64,000 nucleotides of DNA from the NCBI RefSeq assembly GCF_026210795.1, contig NC_089443.1, positions 4,030,001 to 4,094,000 on the forward strand. Reading direction: 5' to 3'. Positions 60,050 to 64,000 of this stretch are shown here, one piece after another. The notes beneath the pieces were generated by a model. It saw only the letters and a program-made list of their open reading frames with translations, ran no database searches and was not told the origin of the DNA. A program made the translations under genes and the position numbers. This DNA comes from Rhizophagus irregularis. Taxonomy: Eukaryota; Glomeromycota; Glomeromycetes; Glomerales; Glomeraceae. The stretch's first letter is position 1; each line of letters starts with the position of its first letter.

Positions 60050-63000
60050 ACGCGCATGACATCCAATGTAACGGTTACACCGATTTCATATGTTTGTATA
60101 ACTATGTGTAGGTTGAACTTGGAATTTTTTCTCAACCGGAAAAAAACTCTCCTCTACTTCCGCTTACTCCTCTATATTCCTTTACTCCTCTATATCCCTC
60201 TATTAAATTCTTTATATTTCTCTACTTCTCCTCTTTCACTCTTTTTTAAGTACTAATATATTTTAAATGACTAAATATGAGAAGTGTCGGCATTAAACAT
60301 GTAGGGTTTATTTTATTTGTATAAAAGGTATATTTTTACATAAAAATTTTTATTTTTTTTTATTTTTTGTCATTTGTTATATTAAACTGAAATCTTACCG
60401 TAACCACTCATATTTATTCGCAGTTCACGTGATCTGGGAAATTTTGTGCGCGTGACTACATGAATTACGTAGCTAGTTGGTTAATATGGTCGCCTCGTGC
60501 GTCATATTAATAGGCTATCTACCGGTTAGTAATTTATACTTATAGAATGGATCTTTTATATCTGGATAAAAGTTATGGATTATTATTATTATTATTATTA
60601 TTTCTTTTTCAGAACATAGCAAAAAATTTTTTTCTTTTTTTCGAATAATGGGAATACGAATCCAATCATCCAAATAAATTTTGAGAGGTCTCCCATGTTC
60701 ACGACTTAGGTAGATAGTTGGTTAATATATATTTATATAATTATGATATTTCTGTTATATTCAATAAGATATTAGACATCTGTTTAGTATCAGTTCTATT
60801 TTCAGTATTGAAGTTTTTTTCTTCTGGATGATCTCTCAATTACGATAAAAATTTATTTTGGAATGGGTAGTTATAGGAAAATCCATTTCAATATGTACTG
60901 GAAACTTCAATTTAATGCTAGGTAGATAGTTGGTTAATAGTACTTATTCTGTTTCAGATAAGTAAATTAATCTATATTAATCTATTAATAGACATCTGTT
61001 TAGTATCAGTTCTATTTCAGTATTGAAGTTTTCTTCTGAATGACCTATCAAGTTTATGATAGAAAAATTTTTTTATTTGTTAAATAAAAATATATATTAA
61101 TTTCTTCGATTGTATTAATTGTAAACCTGTAATGATTTGTCAATTATCGCCGCGTTCAAACATAAATTTATCTACCGATGATTGGTGTACAATAGAACGA
61201 ACCCTCTAATGGAAACATTTTTTTGAGATTAGCTTATCAGAGTTAGTAATTTTCAAAAGTACATGTAACAGTTACACTGGTTTCGTAAGATTCATATGCT
61301 TGGCTGTATCAGATAAAAAAAATACTCTCATTCCGCTACTACTCTTTACTCCTCTACTCCCGCTTTACTCCTCTACTCCTTCACTCCTCTACTCCTACAC
61401 TTAACTCACCACTTAATAATAATAACATTTCACACTCTTTTTTTAAAATGCTTTTAATATTTAGCTTAGTACATGAAAAGTTAAAAGAGTTAAAGGTATA
61501 ATATTTGCTTAAATCAATCAAATGGATAATTTTTAAAATTTTTTATTGTAAGTAATAGTATACAAAAAGTTGAGTTTACTTCACGTGATCTTGAGTGTTT
61601 TGTGCACTTTGATTCTGTACGAAAAATTATTTTATTTCAAATAATTTATTTTTTTACTTTTATTTATTTATTTTTGTTTTTTTATTAGCCAACTAAAAGA
61701 AATATAATATATATTAGTCGGTTAATTACTTGTTAATCTGGTTTCTAAGATAGCTGATAACGATAATTAATAGATTTTTTAATTAATTGAATACCAATAG
61801 GAATTATCAAGATTCGAGAAGTTCTCAAAGTTGGTTAATAAAAAATATGACGTAAATAGTTACCGATAAATCGACAAAACAAGATATTAATTATTGGAAA
61901 GGAAACTACCGAAATTTTTATATCGAAATATATTATTATTATTTTTTTCAGAACATATTAGCAAAAAATTTTTTCTTTTTTCGAATAATGTCGAATAATG
62001 GGAATACGAATCCAATCATTCAAATAAATTTTAGAGGTCTCCCATGTTCACAACTTAGGTAGATAGTTGGTTAATATATATATATAATTATGATATATAG
62101 TATGTTACATTCAATAAGATATTAGACATCTGTTTAGTATCAGTTCTATTTTCAGTATTGAAGTTTTTTTCTTCTGGATGATCTCTCAATTATGATAAAA
62201 AATTTATTTTGGAAATTGGGTAGTTATGGGAAAATCCATTTCAATTTGTACTGGAAACTTCAATTTTATACAAGATAGTCGGTTAATAATTTCACTTGAA
62301 ATAAGTTCAGGTATATTATTAATAGACATCTGTTTAGTATCTGTTCTATTTCAGTATTGAAGTTTTCTTCTGAATGACCTATCAAGTTTTGTTTATGATA
62401 GAAAAAATTTTTTTTATTAGTTAAATAAAAAAATATATATTAATTTCTTCGATTGTATTAATTGTAAACCTGTAATGAAAATTTTTGATTTGTCAATTAT
62501 CGTTGCGTTCAAAAATAAATTTATCTACCGATGATTGGTGTACAATAGAACGAACCCTCTATTGGAAACATTTTTTGAGATTAGCTTATCAGGGTTAGTA
62601 ATTTTCAAAAGTACATGACTACATGTAACAGTTACGTAACTGGATTCATAAGATTCATATGCTTGGCTGTATCAGATAAAAAAAATACTCTCATTCCGCT
62701 ACTACTCTTTACTCCTCTACTCCCGCTTCACTCCTCTACTCCTTCACTCCTCTACTCCTTCACTCCTCTACTCCTACTCTTAACTCACCACTTGAATAAT
62801 AACAACATTTCACACTCTTTTTTTAAAATGCTTTTAATATTTAACTTAGTACATGAAGAGTTAAAAGAGTTAAAGTTATAATATTTGCTTAAATCAATCA
62901 AATGGATAATTTTTAAAATTTTTTATTGTAAGTAATAGTATACAAAAAGTATTTGAGTTTACTTCACGTGATCTTGAGTGTTTTGTGCACTTTGATTCTG

Positions 63001-64000
63001 TACGAAAAATTATTTTATTTCAAATAATTTATTTTTTTACTTTTATTTATTTATTCGTCTTTTTTTCTTATTAGTAGCCAACTAAAAGAAATATAACGTA
63101 TATAGTCGGTTAATTATGATTCATATGATTCAGTCACAATAGATGACAGTATCATCTAATTAATAGACTTTACAATAGAAATTTGGTAAGTTTATTTATT
63201 TATTTATTTTTGTTTTTTTTATTAGCCAACTAAAAGAAATATAATGTATATTGTCGATTAATTAATTACTTGTTAATCAAGCTTCTGAGATAGCTGATGA
63301 CGATAATTAATAGATTTTTTAATTAATTGAATACCAATAGGAATTATCAAGATTCGAGAAGCTCTCATAAGTTGGTTAATAAAAAATATGACGTAAATAG
63401 TTACCGATAAATTGACAAAACAAGATATTAATTATTGGAAAGGAAACTACCGAAATTTTTATATCGAAATATATTATTATTATTTTTTTCAGAACATATT
63501 AGCAAAAAAATTTTTGCTTTTTTCGAATAATGGGAATACGAATCCAATCATTCAAATAAATTTTAGAGGTCTCCCATGTTCACAACTTAGGTAGATAGTT
63601 GGTTAATATATATATATAATTATGATATTTCTGTTATATTCAATAAGATATTAGACATCTGTTTAGTATCAGTTCTATTTTCAGTATTGAAGTTTTTTTC
63701 TTCTGGATGATCTCTCAATTACGATAAAAAATTTATTTTGGAAATTGGGTAGTTATAGGAAAATCCATTTCAATTTGTACTGGAAACTTCAATTTTATGC
63801 TAAATAGATAGTTGGTTAATAGTAGTATTACTTAGTCTATATCAGATAAGTATCATATTACTATTAATAGACATCTGATTAGTATCAGTTCTATTTCAGC
63901 CTTCTGAATGATCTATTAAGTTTATGATAGAAAAATTTTTTTTATTTGTTAAATAAAAAATATATATTAATTTCTTCGATTGTATTAATTGTAAACCTGT
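60050..64000. repeat. Large tandem repeat, unit about 1.35-1.53 kb, at least three copies, runs off the window
   Basis: The phrase ACGAATCCAATCAT returns at about 60655, 62005 and 63537. All flanking landmarks follow in the same order in each unit: AGGTCTCCCATGTTCAC, TTAGGTAGATAGTTGGTTAA, TAGACATCTGTTTAGTATCA (twice per unit, about 220 bp apart), ATTATCG then ATTTATCTACCGATGATTGG, a CTCCTCTACTCC tract, TTCACGTGATCTTGAG, and AGCCAACTAAAAGAAATATA. The second unit is about 180 bp longer, mainly through an internal duplication of the AGCCAACTAAAAG segment (near 63076 and 63223). A more diverged first part lies at 60050-60500. No gene is present; short frames over the C/T tract are incidental. Confidence 0.9.

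Noticed and set aside
61320-62881. Leu/Ser/Thr/Pro-rich frames over CTCCTCTACTCC tracts
   Set aside because: Pyrimidine microsatellite inside the kilobase tandem repeat; not conserved as a frame between units.

Overview
The window is very AT-rich eukaryotic DNA whose genes are cut by many short GT-AG introns, often with a CTAAC-type branch site. The gene content (a Sel1-repeat kinase-like protein, a second kinase of the same lineage style, Plavaka-type and tnp2-like transposase relics, and a fungal-type ARMH3 gene) best fits an arbuscular mycorrhizal fungus of the Rhizophagus irregularis type (Glomeromycotina). That is inference from families, not a database match.

Region by region. 0-11.6 kb is repeat-rich: the 3' end of a broken Plavaka transposase, a small intact Myb/SANT-like gene and a frameshifted relative, a 50-bp satellite, a decayed copy of a lineage-specific family, a 1.4-kb element with TTAA target duplication, and a hAT-like MITE. 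11.6-26 kb holds two broken copies (A and B) of a large transposase-like gene. Copy A is interrupted by a 2.4-kb CACTG-terminal element and by a MITE. Between A and B lies an intact three-exon gene of the lineage-specific family. 26-33.8 kb holds more MITEs, a short F-box reading frame, an unrecognised 148-codon frame, and a MITE with TAA duplication split by a second, 3.5-kb CACTG element. It also has a fossil fragment of a family B DNA-polymerase-like gene and two other gene fragments.

33.8-43.6 kb is the main host-gene island. It contains a kinase with two in-frame TGA codons (-), a seven-exon Sel1 pseudokinase (+), a two-exon NADAR/YbiA-like enzyme (-) and a 17-exon ARMH3 orthologue (+) with a 7-nt micro-exon. 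NADAR and ARMH3 are divergent from a 363-bp shared upstream region. 43.6-54 kb is a 10.4-kb stretch in which I see no gene. 54-58 kb encodes a large multi-pass membrane protein with a signal peptide and a long ectodomain. 58-64 kb is non-coding and ends in at least three copies of a 1.35-1.5-kb tandem repeat running off the window.

The most unusual signal is in the two CACTG elements (12276-14664 and 28414-31947). Both have 3-bp target duplications and termini that match each other in opposite orientation. Both are filled with tandem arrays (14 units of about 129 bp; about 23 units of about 110 bp) in which every unit looks like a short exon plus a complete small intron. The 5' splice site lies in the loop of one hairpin, and in the first copy the TACTAAC branch site lies in the loop of another. 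Stem sequences co-vary between units. I know of no described element with this design.
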